Shown here: positions 49,071 to 59,314 of the stretch, piece by piece
How positions within the stretch are numbered: position 1 is the first letter of the stretch
Layout: each line of letters opens with the position of its first letter
Source of the DNA: JACRDG01 sp963760985
GTDB taxonomy: Bacteria; Desulfobacterota; Desulfomonilia; Desulfomonilales; Desulfomonilaceae
Direction: 5' to 3'
Assembly: GCA_963760985.1 (NCBI GenBank)
Contig: CAVXFM010000015.1
Span: 1,240,001-1,304,000 of the forward strand
Length of the DNA stretch: 64,000 bases
Notes under the pieces: model-generated
Seen by the model: only the letters and a program-made list of their open reading frames with translations
Databases searched by the model: none
What the model was told of the DNA's origin: nothing
Made by a program: the position numbers and the translations under genes

Positions 49071-50081
49071 ATGGCATGGTATAAGGTCGTTCCCGCGGTA
49101 TGCGCCGCGGTGTGGTTGTTGACGAGCCCTGTGACCGTGAACGCTCAGCAAATCGCGGGATCTGCGCTCTTTCCGGGATTTTCCGGACCAAGCGAAGAGA
49201 CGGGGATGGAGACCGGCAGATACTACTCGGTGGGCTTTAAGAAATTCTTCAGCAGCTTTACGTCATATCAGTTTCCCAATCCGTTCCCGCCGGGAGGCGA
49301 CCCGCTCAGCAGGCTGGAGTTTCCCATAGATCAGTGCTTTGTCGGGCTTCGGTCCGGGTACAGAACCGCCACTTGGTCTACGGAAAGTCAGGCCTGGATA
49401 AATGCGAGTCGCGAGAGTCGACTCCCCATGCAGGATAGTGACTGGGACGACGAGAGCCTTCCTAGCCAGAAAACGATCTTCAGTCAGTCGAGATGCAGGC
49501 TCAACCGGGGCATCCTCCTGGACATGGCAGTCCGCATGGTCATCCCGGTACAACTGATTTCCAATCTGGGCAAGGTGAAGGGAGTCGTCGGGTGCCGTTA
49601 CGAATCATTCTATTTCACCACGCACGACGGCAACCAAACCATTTTCGGTGAGGAATCGTCACCGCTCACCGGGGATGGCATTGACTTCACGCAGGTCTTT
49701 TACCACTACTACGCAGGATTCAACGCGAAGGCGAGCTTCGATCCCACCAGGTTCCTGTCGCAATTGCCCCGGGTCATTCTTGAAGTCCAGGTGGACTACG
49801 GTCTGGTGACCGGCAAGAATGAGGATCTTCATCTCCTCCGGGAGGGAAACCGCCTGACGACTCAGAACACCCGCGGCCATTGCTGGCATGGGTGTGCCTC
49901 CATAGAGTTCTTGGCACTCACGGATATCCGTACCCTGGTGCAAGTTGATTTCAAGCGCTCGCTGACTAACGGCTCGCACAGGTTACTCAACGGCCTCTTT
50001 GATATCGATTTCTCGTTTGACGGTTCAAGGGTGTGGTCAGATCAGGCGTCCGTTTCGGTCACAGGCGAGCTGCGTTTCTAG
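49071..50081 (+). CDS. Omptin-like outer-membrane protease
   Basis: Outer-membrane beta-barrel, 336 aa, with signal peptide (MAWYKVVPAVCAAVWLL, ending VNAQQ). Two omptin catalytic features are visible: an Asp-x-Asp in DSDWDDE near residue 120, and an Asp-x-His pair in YGLVTGKNEDLHLLREGNR, which lines up with the OmpT loop carrying D210/H212. The terminal residue is Phe (ELRF), as for barrel assembly. Of two neighbouring ATGs, 49071 is chosen: AAGGA is six bases ahead of it but touches 49065. Omptins are commonest in Gammaproteobacteria; promoter and A+T-rich flank suggest acquisition. Confidence 0.72.
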   Translation: MAWYKVVPAVCAAVWLLTSPVTVNAQQIAGSALFPGFSGPSEETGMETGRYYSVGFKKFFSSFTSYQFPNPFPPGGDPLSRLEFPIDQCFVGLRSGYRTATWSTESQAWINASRESRLPMQDSDWDDESLPSQKTIFSQSRCRLNRGILLDMAVRMVIPVQLISNLGKVKGVVGCRYESFYFTTHDGNQTIFGEESSPLTGDGIDFTQVFYHYYAGFNAKASFDPTRFLSQLPRVILEVQVDYGLVTGKNEDLHLLREGNRLTTQNTRGHCWHGCASIEFLALTDIRTLVQVDFKRSLTNGSHRLLNGLFDIDFSFDGSRVWSDQASVSVTGELRF

Positions 50082-50240
50082 GAGCCTGTTGCGTCACGCA
50101 ATGCGTTCCCGATAACGTGACACGATGATTTCTTGGTTTGTTCGCTTAGGGGTTTAGTTTCTCTGTCAAAAGAGTGTTACCGCTGATCGGTCACACGCGC
50201 CGCGCTCGCGGGGGCAATCAGAGCCCCCGCTCCATTCGCC

Positions 50241-51294
50241 CTACTTTACCACCACGTCCTCTCCCGCCTCCAGGCCTGAGAGTATTTCAACTTTCCCGTC
50301 ACTGAATTTTCGGCCGGTTTTCACATGGCGGAGCTTGATGGTTCCGTTGTCCAGAACGTTGACGCTTTCCAATTGGCCTACTGTCTGGACCGCGCCAGCA
50401 GGAATCGTGATCACTTCCGACGCACGGGTATGAAAGGTCAGGGAGCCGTACAATCCGGGGACCAGACCGGGGGATGCCTTGAGAGGCGCTTTCACGGTAA
50501 TGGTCCGTGTCTTTACGTCGCGCTGGGGGACCACCTCACGAATGGACGAGGCCTGTTTGAGATCTATGGCATCCACCGTTACCGTCACCGTGGCCCCTGG
50601 CTTCAGGTACGGGCCATATTGCTCGCCCACCGCGGCCCACAGTTCAAGAGATCCCGGCTTGTACACCGTGAGCAGCGTGCGACCTGGTGGTGACCAGGTC
50701 ACCGAGGTTTACCTCTCTGGACGCGACCACGCCGTCAAAAGGAGCAGTCACCACCGAATAGGAGAGCTGGGTCTTTGTCTCGTTCAGTGCGGCCTGCGCA
50801 CGTTGTTCCGCAGCCTGGGCCATATCGAATCGTGCCTTTACGTCGTCATAGTCCTTCTTTGCGATAGACCCCGACTCGAAGAGACCTTTGTAACGATCGA
50901 AATCCTGCGTGCTCTTGACCAGGTCAGCCTTTGCACTCTCAAGCGCGGCCGCGGCTTGAGCCTCTTTTTCGTTCAGTTCTTTGGTATCGAGGCGGAGCAA
51001 GACCTGGTCCTTGGTCACCTGATTCCCCGCGTCGACATTCAGTTCCAGCACATTCCCGACGATACGCGCGGCCACATTAGCCGTCTCTCTGGCGACCACG
51101 GTTCCCGAAACCGTGACTTCACCCACGGTGCGGCTCAGCTCTGCCTTGACGGTTTTCAAGGCTCCTGCCTTTTCAGCCGGGAGCGCGGTCGTGCCGGCCG
51201 GTACCTTGGAATGGAACCCGCCTTGCATCCACACCAGACCACAGATCATCGCGACCAGGGCCACGCCTGCAATCAATAATCTACCTGAGATCAT
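50241..51294 (-). CDS. RND efflux periplasmic adaptor (HlyD/AcrA family, one frame break)
   Basis: Membrane-fusion protein, about 350 aa joined. N-terminal membrane anchor (LLIAGVALVAMICGLVW), lipoyl/barrel halves (ANVAARIVGNVLELNVDAGNQVTKDQVLLRLD and YSVVTAPFDGVVASREVNLGD), a coiled-coil hairpin between them, and beta-barrel and proximal domains after the break near 50692. The usual downstream RND or ABC pump gene is absent: the next gene is the convergent omptin-like one, so the adaptor is an orphan. Confidence 0.85.
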
Positions 51295-51385
51295 TGGCGT
51301 CTCATCTCCTGTACGTGCACCGGTATCCGAGAAATCGCTCTGCTTCTCTTGGGTCGAGAAGGCGGTCTCCCTTGTCGAGCGGGGA

Positions 51386-51841
51386 TCAGTTTTCGGTCAT
51401 CACGAAATCGTCGTATTCTATCTCGAAACGGAGCTTATGTTTGGCCTCTTCCTGCGCCAGTGCGAGGAAAATCGCGCTGAGGCTCGCATCGTCGGTGGAC
51501 GCGGCCAGGTCGGTGTACATTTTGAAGGCCTTTTTCTCCTTCTTCATCGCAAGCATGAGCGCCTGCTGATAGTCCATGTCCGCGGTGGGTTCCACGTCGA
51601 CCAGATATTCGCCGATCTTCAGATCGATGACTTTGGCCTGCGCGGGCACGAGGCGTTTGCCGGCCTTTATTTCCACCAATTTCTTCTTGTGGCCCATTTC
51701 TTCCTGTGCGAATTCCTTGAAGATTTCGCTCATCCACGGCCTGTCCATACGACTGGACAGATCAGTATAGAACTGTGCAGCCTGTTCTTCTTGCCCGATC
51801 GCGAAGTCCAGGATTTCGTCAACCGATTTCCACTGCTCCAT
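51386..51841 (-). CDS. Ferritin-like diiron protein (rubrerythrin-type)
   Basis: 151 aa four-helix bundle. Iron ligands visible in paired motifs EEQAAQFY / EEMGHKKKL and KEKKAFKMY / EEAKHKLRFE. No rubredoxin domain. Likely oxygen or peroxide defence or iron handling. ATG 51841 follows GGAGGTCAAGAA. Confidence 0.87.
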   Translation of the reverse strand: MEQWKSVDEILDFAIGQEEQAAQFYTDLSSRMDRPWMSEIFKEFAQEEMGHKKKLVEIKAGKRLVPAQAKVIDLKIGEYLVDVEPTADMDYQQALMLAMKKEKKAFKMYTDLAASTDDASLSAIFLALAQEEAKHKLRFEIEYDDFVMTEN

Positions 51842-52118
51842 TTCTTGACCTCCAATACCTTGGTGAAGGGAACACCTATCGCGGTTCCCCACAGTACCGA
51901 GTACTTACAATAGCAATCTTCCCGGTCGATGCAAACTGCTTTTGCGTGTCGCGCATGAGCCCCCGGTTCTCAGGAGGAGCCGATCCCGCATGAAGCCGAC
52001 CATGTGGCAGGCCAACTTCCGCGTTGCAAAGTCCCGTGTTTGGGCGCACAATCGCATCTCATGGAGGCCTTAAGCGGCAATATTGCGTGTCACGGACCAC
52101 GGGGAGGAACCCTTCCTC

Positions 52119-54724
52119 ATGACAGACCCGAAAGACTTCTTCATCAGTTACAACAAAGCAGACCGTGCCTGGGCCGAATGGATCGCGTGGCAATTGGAGT
52201 TCGTGGGATACACCACCGTGCTGCAGGCGTGGGATTTCAGGCCTAGCCAGAACTCCATGAGCCAGATGGACGATGCCTCGGAAACGTCTGACCGAGTGCT
52301 TTGTGTGCTGTCGGAAGACTATTTTGATGACAAGGCCCGGTACTCTGCGCTGGAACGACACGTCGCGCTCCGTCCGTGATCGAGAAGGAGAAGAAGGGGT
52401 TCTCTTGCCCGTGCGTGTACGGGAATGCAAGATAAAGGGTTTGTTGCGCCCATACACGTACATCGAGCTAGTCGGGCTGAACGAGACTGACGCGAAGGAA
52501 ACTCTTCTCAAGGGCGTGCAGCGCGGTAGGGCCAAACCAAAGACCCCTCCGCCTTTCCCTGGCGCGGGGATGGCAGGCCAGAAGTCGCCGGCCCCGTTTC
52601 CCCCGGATGTGCCGCGCACCTGGCAGGTCCCCCACGCGAGAAATCCCAACTTCACCGGACGGGAAGATTTGCTCAGGAGCCTCCGTGAGACACTGCTCGT
52701 TGATGCCGGGGCAGTGGTCGCTCCCGTGCTCGAGGGCCTGGGCGGGGTAGGCAAGACCCAGCTCGCGCTGGAGTATTGTTACCGCTATGGAGACACGTAT
52801 TCCCTGGTGTGGTGGCTCCGTGCGGAAGAGCCGACGTCCCTCGATCAGGGATTTGCGCTCCTGGCCGCAAGGCTGGGATACACCCTCGCACCCGATGCCA
52901 CACCTCAAGAGGTCATCGGGATCGTGCGTCCCCACCTGGAGAGCATGGGCAACTGGCTGCTCGTGTTCGACAACGCGAACGGACCGGAATCCATCGAGGA
53001 GCAGCGCCCGAGGAGAGGCGGTCATGTGATCGTCACGTCAAGGGACCCCAACTGGGCAAGCGTCGCGATGCCGCTCAAAGTAAAGGTCTTTGAGCGGAAA
53101 GAATCAGTGGGGTTCCTCCTCAAGGGCACCCACGAGCAGGACCGGGGATCGGCCGACGCGCTGGCCGAGGAATTGGGCGACCTGCCCCTCGCGCTGGAGC
53201 ATGCGCGCGCGGTACATGGAATCGCGCGCCACGCGCCTCGCAGCGTACCTAAAACTGTTCAGGAAACGAAAGCTGGAACTCTTTAAGAAGGTGAATCCAC
53301 CGACCGCGTACGCTGCCAGCGTTGCAACCACCTGGGACATTTCCTTCCAACAGGTCCGGAAGGAATCGCCGCCAGCAGCAGACCTGCTCAATCTCATGGC
53401 GTTCCTTGGGCCTGAAGATATTCCCCGGGACCTGTTCGCTGAAGGGGCCAAGCATCTTCCCAGGTCCCTGCGTGCCGCGGTGCAGGATGAATTGCAATAT
53501 GACGACGCGCTGGCCGCGCTGCGCACGTACTCCCTGGCTGAGGTGACCACGGATGCAATGTCCATGCATCGGCTCGTGCAAATGGTGACGCGGGATCGCC
53601 TGAAACCTGCGCAGCGGAAAAAATGGGCCAGGACCGCAGTATGTCTGCTGGACGCCGCGTATCCTTTCGAAAAGGATGATCCCGGAACCTGGCCCAGATC
53701 TCTCGCGCCTGTTGCCTCACGGCCTCGCGGCCGCGGAACATGCCCGGGCGGAGGGTGTCGCGGCAGAGGAGACGTCGCACCTCCTGAATACGATGGGAAT
53801 GCATCTGCGGACTTTGGCCAGGTTCCAGGAAGCGCGGTCAGCCCTGGAAAAATCCCTGGACATGGCCACAAAGAAGTTTGGACAGGATCATCCGAACGTG
53901 GCGACCGCCTGAACAACCTCGGCCTCGGTGCTTAAGGACTTGGGCGATTTCGAGGGAGCCAAGGAGCGTCTTGAGCGCGCGCTGGTGATCGATGAGAAGG
54001 CTTACGGACCGAATCATCCGAACGTGGCCATCCGCCTGAACAACCTCGGAACGGTACTTAGGGCCTTGGGCGATCTTAAGGAAGCCGCGGAGTGTCATGA
54101 GCGTGCGCTGGCGATCGATGAGGCGACATACGGACAGGATCATCCGAACGTAGCGACCGACCTGAGCAACCTCGCCCTGGTGCTCCAGGATTTGGGCGAT
54201 CTTTGAGGGAGCCAAGGAGCGTCTTGAGCGTGCGCTGGCCATCGACGAGGCGACATACGGACCGGGATCATCCGAACGTGGCGACCGGCCTGAGCAACCT
54301 CGGCGTGGTGCTTCAGGACTTGGGCGATTTCGAGGGAGCCAAGGCGCTTCTTGAGCGTGCGCTGGCCATCGACGAGAAGACATACGGACCGGATCATCCG
54401 AAAGTGGCCATCCGCCTTAGCAACCTCGGAACGGTACTTCGGGCCCTGGGCGATCTTAAGGGAGCCGCGGAGTGTCATGAGCGTGCTCTGGCCGTGGACG
54501 AGAAGGCATACGGACACGACCATCCGAACGTGGCCATCGACCTTAACAACCTGGCCCTGGTGCTGCAGGACTTGGGCGACCTTTCGGGAGCCAAGGAGCG
54601 TCTTGAGCGGGCTCTGGCCATTCTCGTCAATTCTCTTGGCGAAGATCATCCCAAGACGCGAACCGGTGCGAGAGAATTTGGAATCACTCGGGTCAAAGCA
54701 ATAGATTCTGTCGTGGAACGGTAG
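52119..54724 (+). CDS. TIR / NB-ARC / TPR protein (about seven frame breaks)
   Basis: STAND-type signalling ATPase. N-terminal TIR-like domain (DFFISYNKADRAWAEWIAWQ, WDFRPSQN, VLCVLSEDY); NB-ARC with Walker A LEGLGGVGKTQLALEY, Walker B-like NWLLVFDNAN and LPLALEHA; helical connector (MSMHRLVQMVTRDRLK); then about six TPRs of 42 aa. ATG 52119 has GGGGAGGAAC. Breaks near 52368, 53212, 53690, 53908, 53925, 54205 and 54262, each repaired by one base. Related TIR-NLR proteins sense phage and degrade NAD; here defence is inferred. The repeats may raise the error rate, or the gene is decaying. Confidence 0.75.
53880..54650 (+). repeat. Tandem 126-bp TPR-coding repeats
   Basis: Units of 126 bp sharing GACTTGGGCGAT, CTTGAGCGTGCGCTGGCC and CATCCGAACGTGGC cores, encoding near-identical TPRs. 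High identity suggests recent expansion and makes assembly error likely. Confidence 0.8.
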
Positions 54725-54738
54725 TTGACCGCTCGCGT

Positions 54739-55627
54739 TCATTCCAGGCCGCACCAGATGGCCAGGAGAATGCTGAACGACACCATGGAATTGACGTTGA
54801 AGAACGCGAGGTCCAGCCGGCTGAGGTCCTCGGGCTTCACCAGGCTGTGCTCCCAGTAGAGCAACGCGCAGGTGAGCAGGCTCAGGAGGTAGAAGCTCCA
54901 TCCCAGGCCGGCCAGGAGCCCGGTGAGCAGGAAAAGACCGGACGCGATGACGTGGGAGAGCGCGGCGAGTCGCAGGGCTCGGGAAGTGCCCAACCAAGCA
55001 GGCACGGAATAGAGATCCTGGGTTCGATCGAAATCCACGTCCTGGCACGCGTAGATGATGTCAAATCCCGCGACCCAGAAACAAGACGCCGACCCCTAAT
55101 ACCACAGGGGGCCAGTCCACGGTCCCCCGCACTGCGATCCAGCCCGCAACCGGGGCCATACCCAGGCACAATCCCAGGAAAATGTGGCAAAGCCGTGTGA
55201 ATCGTTTGGTGTACGAATACCCCAGGAGTATGGCCAGCGCGAACGGCGAGAGTTGCAGACAAAGCGGGTTGAGGGCCCAGGCCGCGAGGAAATAAACCCC
55301 CGCCGCGGCCAGCACCAGCACGCGCACCTGACCCGAGCTGACCAGGCCTGAAGGGATCTCCCGGTCCGCGGTGCGGGGATTGAGCGCGTCAAGCCGCCGG
55401 TCAGCCAGCCGATTGAACGCCATGGCTGCGGTGCGGGCCGCGGCAAAGGCCACTGCCACCAGAGCCAACGTCCTCGCGGCAGGCAAGCCCCGCGCGGCCA
55501 GGAGCGCACCGGACAGGGCCAATGGCAGCGCGAACAGCGTATGCTCGATCTTGATCAAAGAAAGGAGACGACGAAGGTTCACGTCACACGCACTCACAGT
55601 TCTCAAGAAAAACGTACAGGCACTCAT
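54739..55627 (-). CDS. mqnP: UbiA-type prenyltransferase, probable MqnP (one frame break)
   Basis: Integral membrane enzyme attaching the polyprenyl chain in menaquinone synthesis. About 295 aa joined; first Asp motif in AMAFNRLADRRLDALNPRT, second in DIIYACQDVDFDRTQD (just after the break near 55070), with about eight hydrophobic segments. Last gene of the futalosine-pathway run. Start ATG 55627 is 18 bp after ubiD; GTG 55582 (NLRRLLSLIKIEHTLFALP) is a good alternative since the family starts there. Confidence 0.82.
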
Positions 55628-55645
55628 CGAGGAGGCGCCATCTTC

Positions 55646-57082
55646 TCAGGGAAGCTTCAGCTTCGTCCACATATCATCCACTTTTGCCCTCACCGCCTCG
55701 GTCATCTTGATGATGTGAGGCCAGTCCCGGGTGTGACCTTCTTCCGGTCCTTTGCGGGTGCAGTCGAACCCGAGCTTGGCGCCGAGATGCGGCAGGGGTG
55801 ACGAGTGGTCGAGCGCATCCAACGGGCCCTTTACCATGCACAGGTCTCTCCCCGGATCGAGGTTGGCTCCCATGAAGAACAGCACCTGCTTCATGTCCTG
55901 GACGTCCACCTCATGGTCGAATACCATGATCATCTTGCAAAACATCATCTGCCCGAGCCCCCACAGCGCGTGCATGACCTTGTGCGCCTGACCGGGATAC
56001 GTCTTCTTGATGGAGACAAAGCAGAAGTTGTGAAACCCGCCTTCTACCGGCAGATTCATGTCTACGATCTCCGGGAGCTGTTTCTTGATCAAAGGCAGAA
56101 AGAGCCGTTCCGTGATCTTGCCCAGGAATTGATCTTCCATCGGCGGTCTGCCCACGATGGTCGCGGGATAGATCGGTTTGTGCCGCCGGGTAATGGCCGT
56201 GAGGTGAAAGATCGGGTAATGATCGGCCGGGGAATAAAAGCCCGTATGATCCCCGAACGGTCCTTCGATGCGCGTCTCACCGGGCAGCACTTACCCTTCC
56301 AGGACGAATTGCGACTCAGCCGGGACTTCAAGATCGCAGGTGACGCATTTCACTATTTCCACGGGTTTCTTGCGCAGAAAACCGGAAAGCATCAGCTCGT
56401 CGATATCTTCGGGCAAGGGAGCGGTCGCGCAGTACGTGGTAATCGGGTCCGGGCCCAGGCATACAGCCACAGGGAGTTTTTCCGACGCGTGACGGAAATG
56501 GGTGGCTCCTCCTTTGTGGATGTGCCAGTGCATCCCGGAGGTTTGCCCGTCAAACACCTGCAAGCGGTACATTCCCACGTTTCGACGGCCGTTTTGCGGG
56601 TTTCGGGTGATCACCACCGGCAAGGTGATGAAGGGCCCCGCGTCCTTCGGCCATGAGGTGAGCACCGGCAGTTCCGTGAGATCGAAACCCTCGGTCTGCA
56701 CCACTTCCTGACAGGGGCCGCTGCTCACCTTTTTGGGGAACACCGCGGTCAGGTTCTTGAGCTTCGGCAGGAGCTTGAGCTTGTCCATGAAGGTGCGGGG
56801 CGGTTCGATCTCAAGGAATTCCTCAAACCTTCCGCCAAGATCGTCCAGCGTGTTGATGTCAAAAATGGCCTTGACCCGTTCCAACGCGCCATACACATTG
56901 GTCAGCACCGGATAACCATAACCGGTCGGGAATTCAAAGAAGAGCGCGGGGCCGCCTTTCTTGACCACCCGGTCGGTCACTTCGGTAATCTCCAGATGGG
57001 GACTCAGGCTCTCTTTGATCCGTGCCAGCCATCCTTCCCGCTCAAAGGAGCCCACAAGACTTTGCAAGTTGTCAAAAGCCAC
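55646..57082 (-). CDS. mqnL: UbiD-family decarboxylase, probable MqnL (in-frame TAA)
   Basis: Prenyl-FMN-dependent decarboxylase, 478 codons. Starts MAFDNLQSLVGSFEREGWL from GTG 57082; WHIHKGGATHFRH (cofactor region), then LEVPAESQFVLEG, TAA (56291-56293), VLPGETRIEGPFGDHTGFYS, a UbiD core motif. The frame is unbroken across the TAA; relatives have Tyr (EGYV), so TAC-to-TAA is the likely change. In the futalosine pathway it would decarboxylate 1,4-dihydroxy-6-naphthoate. With the rest of the operon intact, a read error seems likelier than loss. Confidence 0.82.
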
Positions 57083-57161
57083 TCTGATACCGATACCTTC
57101 CTTATGTGCGAAACCGGGAGCAACGTGTTGCCTAGGAGCCTGTTGCGAATCTCAGGTCCCT

Positions 57162-57237
57162 CTTGGGGTGCCACTGCTCGCTTGCGAGCAGTGTTTTGAA
57201 GAGGCACTGCTGGACGAGCCAGCAGTGGCACCCAAGG
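57162..57237. repeat. REP-like double-hairpin element
   Basis: Outer arms CTTGGGGTGCCACTGCT / AGCAGTGGCACCCAAGG enclose two hairpins, CACTGCTCG...CGAGCAGTG and CACTGCTGG...CCAGCAGTG. It is preceded by TAGGAGCCTGTTGCG (57133). Lies between ubiD and mqnA inside the menaquinone run. Confidence 0.7.
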
Positions 57238-57296
57238 TGTATGAGCGCGCTGACCAGGTACAGATGTTGGCGTCATAGCATCTAGAAGACCGAGTC

Positions 57297-58160
57297 CTAA
57301 GTTTGCGCCATGGCCCCGGATGCGAGAGGCACTCCTCTTTGCGCGGTATAACCGGTCGGTCGCGGGATTTCGTCTCCGTACTTTTCCAGCCTATCCGGCC
57401 GATGCCCGAGCAAACGCAAGAAATTCGTGAGGCCATCCCAAAGGGACGCGTCCAGATCGTACGCCAATTTCGGGAAATAGTCCCTTATGGTGGGTTCCGG
57501 CAAGCCCATTACCCGCGCGGCCTCCGCGATTACCCCATCCATTTGCGCGCGACCGAGTTCACGGGAGGCTTTCAGCACTTGATACATGGCTCGTGTCTCC
57601 TGCGGATGCGTACGAGCGAAATCCTTCCTTACACACCACAGACCGAACACAAAATCGCCGGCAGTGTAATCCCGCCACATGGCTCCCAGGTCGTACACGA
57701 ATCCGGCAGTGCCCGATTGTGCAGTCCGCAACGCGGCATCTCCGATGAGGAGACGCGGTCCCTGAGGATTGGCCTGGGGCACGAGCTGTGCCTTGATTTT
57801 CCAGTGTCCAGCGAGCAGCACTTCCAGCAACTTCACTGCAGTTGCAGACGCGTTGGTCACGGCAATGGTCGAGCCATCCAATTCCTCAACCGGCCGGTCC
57901 GAATGGAGGATCACGCTTCCCACTGCGCCGCGGCAGCCGATGCACAGGTGATCCATTACCAGCCAATCGTCGGCATGCCGAGCAGCTGCAACGGATGACA
58001 CCGCGCTCACATCGAGCTGACCGTCGGCCATCATGCGGTTGAGAATGGTCGGCGTGCCCCGCTGGATGGTCACCAGCTTGCCCAAAGGACTGGTTACCAG
58101 TCCCCAATCCACCGGTAGGGTATTCACATAGGCCATTCGGCCCAATCTGCCTAGAATCAT
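57297..58160 (-). CDS. mqnA: Chorismate dehydratase MqnA
   Basis: Converts chorismate to 3-[(1-carboxyvinyl)oxy]benzoate, the entry step of the futalosine pathway. 287 aa, periplasmic-binding-protein fold but no signal peptide. GRMAYVNTLPVDWGL, LDVSAVSSVAAARHA, LIGDAALR, YDLGAMWRDYTAGDFVFGLW are family features. ATG 58160 overlaps the upstream stop (ATGA) and has AGGTGG upstream. Confidence 0.92.
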   Translation of the reverse strand: MILGRLGRMAYVNTLPVDWGLVTSPLGKLVTIQRGTPTILNRMMADGQLDVSAVSSVAAARHADDWLVMDHLCIGCRGAVGSVILHSDRPVEELDGSTIAVTNASATAVKLLEVLLAGHWKIKAQLVPQANPQGPRLLIGDAALRTAQSGTAGFVYDLGAMWRDYTAGDFVFGLWCVRKDFARTHPQETRAMYQVLKASRELGRAQMDGVIAEAARVMGLPEPTIRDYFPKLAYDLDASLWDGLTNFLRLLGHRPDRLEKYGDEIPRPTGYTAQRGVPLASGAMAQT

Positions 58161-59314
58161 ATCCATTCCACCTGTTCGCATGGTGCGGAAACCAAATGAG
58201 AGGCCGCGGCGTGAGCCGAAGCAGCCTCAAGGTCAACGTAGATCAGCCGGGCTTGGCGCCCTGGCTCGATTGTTCCTTCGTCCTGCCTGTCCAGCGCCTT
58301 TGCCGCATGAACCGTGGCCATGGAGAGAATCTCTTCCGGACGCACACCAGGGTAGTGCGCGGCTATGAAAGACATTTCCTCGAAAAGACTCAGCGAGGGC
58401 GCACTGGCCAAAGAGTCCGTGCCCAGCGCCACGGTGAGGCCTGCTGCGAGAAAGCTCTGTATGTCCGGAAGCCTTCTGTGAAGCGCGGCATTCGATCTCG
58501 GACACACGCAGACGCGCGTACGGGACCGCGCAAGCGCGTCCACTTCATCGGCAGTCACGTCCAGAAGGTGCACAGCCAGGGTATCCGGTCCGAGCAGACC
58601 TAATCGCTCTGCCCGAGGCACGGGGCGTTCCCCCTGCATATCCCAGTCGGAGAAATCGACACCTCGCGATTCCAGCAGCGCCGCCCAAGGACCGCGACCC
58701 GTGGCAAGGAACTCGGTCTCTGCTGCGGATTCGGCCAGGTGCAAAGAGAAGACGCTCTTTCGTTCCCATGCCGCGGCCTTGAGCTGTCTCAATACCTGCG
58801 GCGCGGTGGTGTGAAGCGCATGTCCCGCGTAGGAAAAGCTCACCCCATTTTCGTCACGCGGCAGAGCCAATTCTGCCGGATTGCTACCCAGGGACTCATT
58901 GAACACAATGCCGCGGAGATCCGCGTTCATCATGGCAGAAGCTCCCGGTTCCACCGGCCCCACTTCCGCGATGGATCCTGTTCCGCGGAGTTTGGCTTGT
59001 TGCGCGGCCTCTGCAGCCGCGGTCGAGACTTCGTCCGGATGAAGGCCGGCCCTCAGTGCGATCAACTGCTTGACCCAATCGATGAACCCGTGAGCCGTGT
59101 CGATCCGGCCATGAAGAGCGGAGAGACTCAAGTGCGTGTGCGCATTTATCAACGCGGGCATGATGACGCCCGGTCCGTGGTCGATGGCTCCTCCAGTACG
59201 CGGGCCGCTATGGACCGCGTGAATCATGCCGTCAATCACTTCCACCACGCCTGCCGGGATCCAGACTTCCGGATTAACCATCACCCAACCGGCAGTATGG
59301 AGGCTCGATCTCAC
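58157..59314 (-). CDS. Aminodeoxyfutalosine deaminase (amidohydrolase)
   Basis: Zinc-type amidohydrolase, 385 aa. Metal ligands in INAHTHLSLSALHG, SLHLAESAAE and ALGTDSLAS; Rossmann-like N-terminal beta sandwich. In the operon between mqnC and mqnA, it most likely deaminates 6-amino-6-deoxyfutalosine to futalosine (often called MqnX or FldA type). GTG 59314 overlaps the mqnC stop by 4 bp with AGAGGG upstream; longer frames upstream are shadows of mqnC. Confidence 0.85.
   Translation of the reverse strand: MRSSLHTAGWVMVNPEVWIPAGVVEVIDGMIHAVHSGPRTGGAIDHGPGVIMPALINAHTHLSLSALHGRIDTAHGFIDWVKQLIALRAGLHPDEVSTAAAEAAQQAKLRGTGSIAEVGPVEPGASAMMNADLRGIVFNESLGSNPAELALPRDENGVSFSYAGHALHTTAPQVLRQLKAAAWERKSVFSLHLAESAAETEFLATGRGPWAALLESRGVDFSDWDMQGERPVPRAERLGLLGPDTLAVHLLDVTADEVDALARSRTRVCVCPRSNAALHRRLPDIQSFLAAGLTVALGTDSLASAPSLSLFEEMSFIAAHYPGVRPEEILSMATVHAAKALDRQDEGTIEPGRQARLIYVDLEAASAHAAASHLVSAPCEQVEWI

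Noticed and set aside
53880..54650. CRISPR-like direct repeats
   Set aside because: The 126-bp periodicity has no spacers and encodes TPR helices in one frame.
56291..56293. Recoding of the TAA in ubiD or of the TAA in the transposase
   Set aside because: Only UGA (Sec) and UAG (Pyl) have known recoding in bacteria; TAA does not. Mutation or error is the simpler reading.
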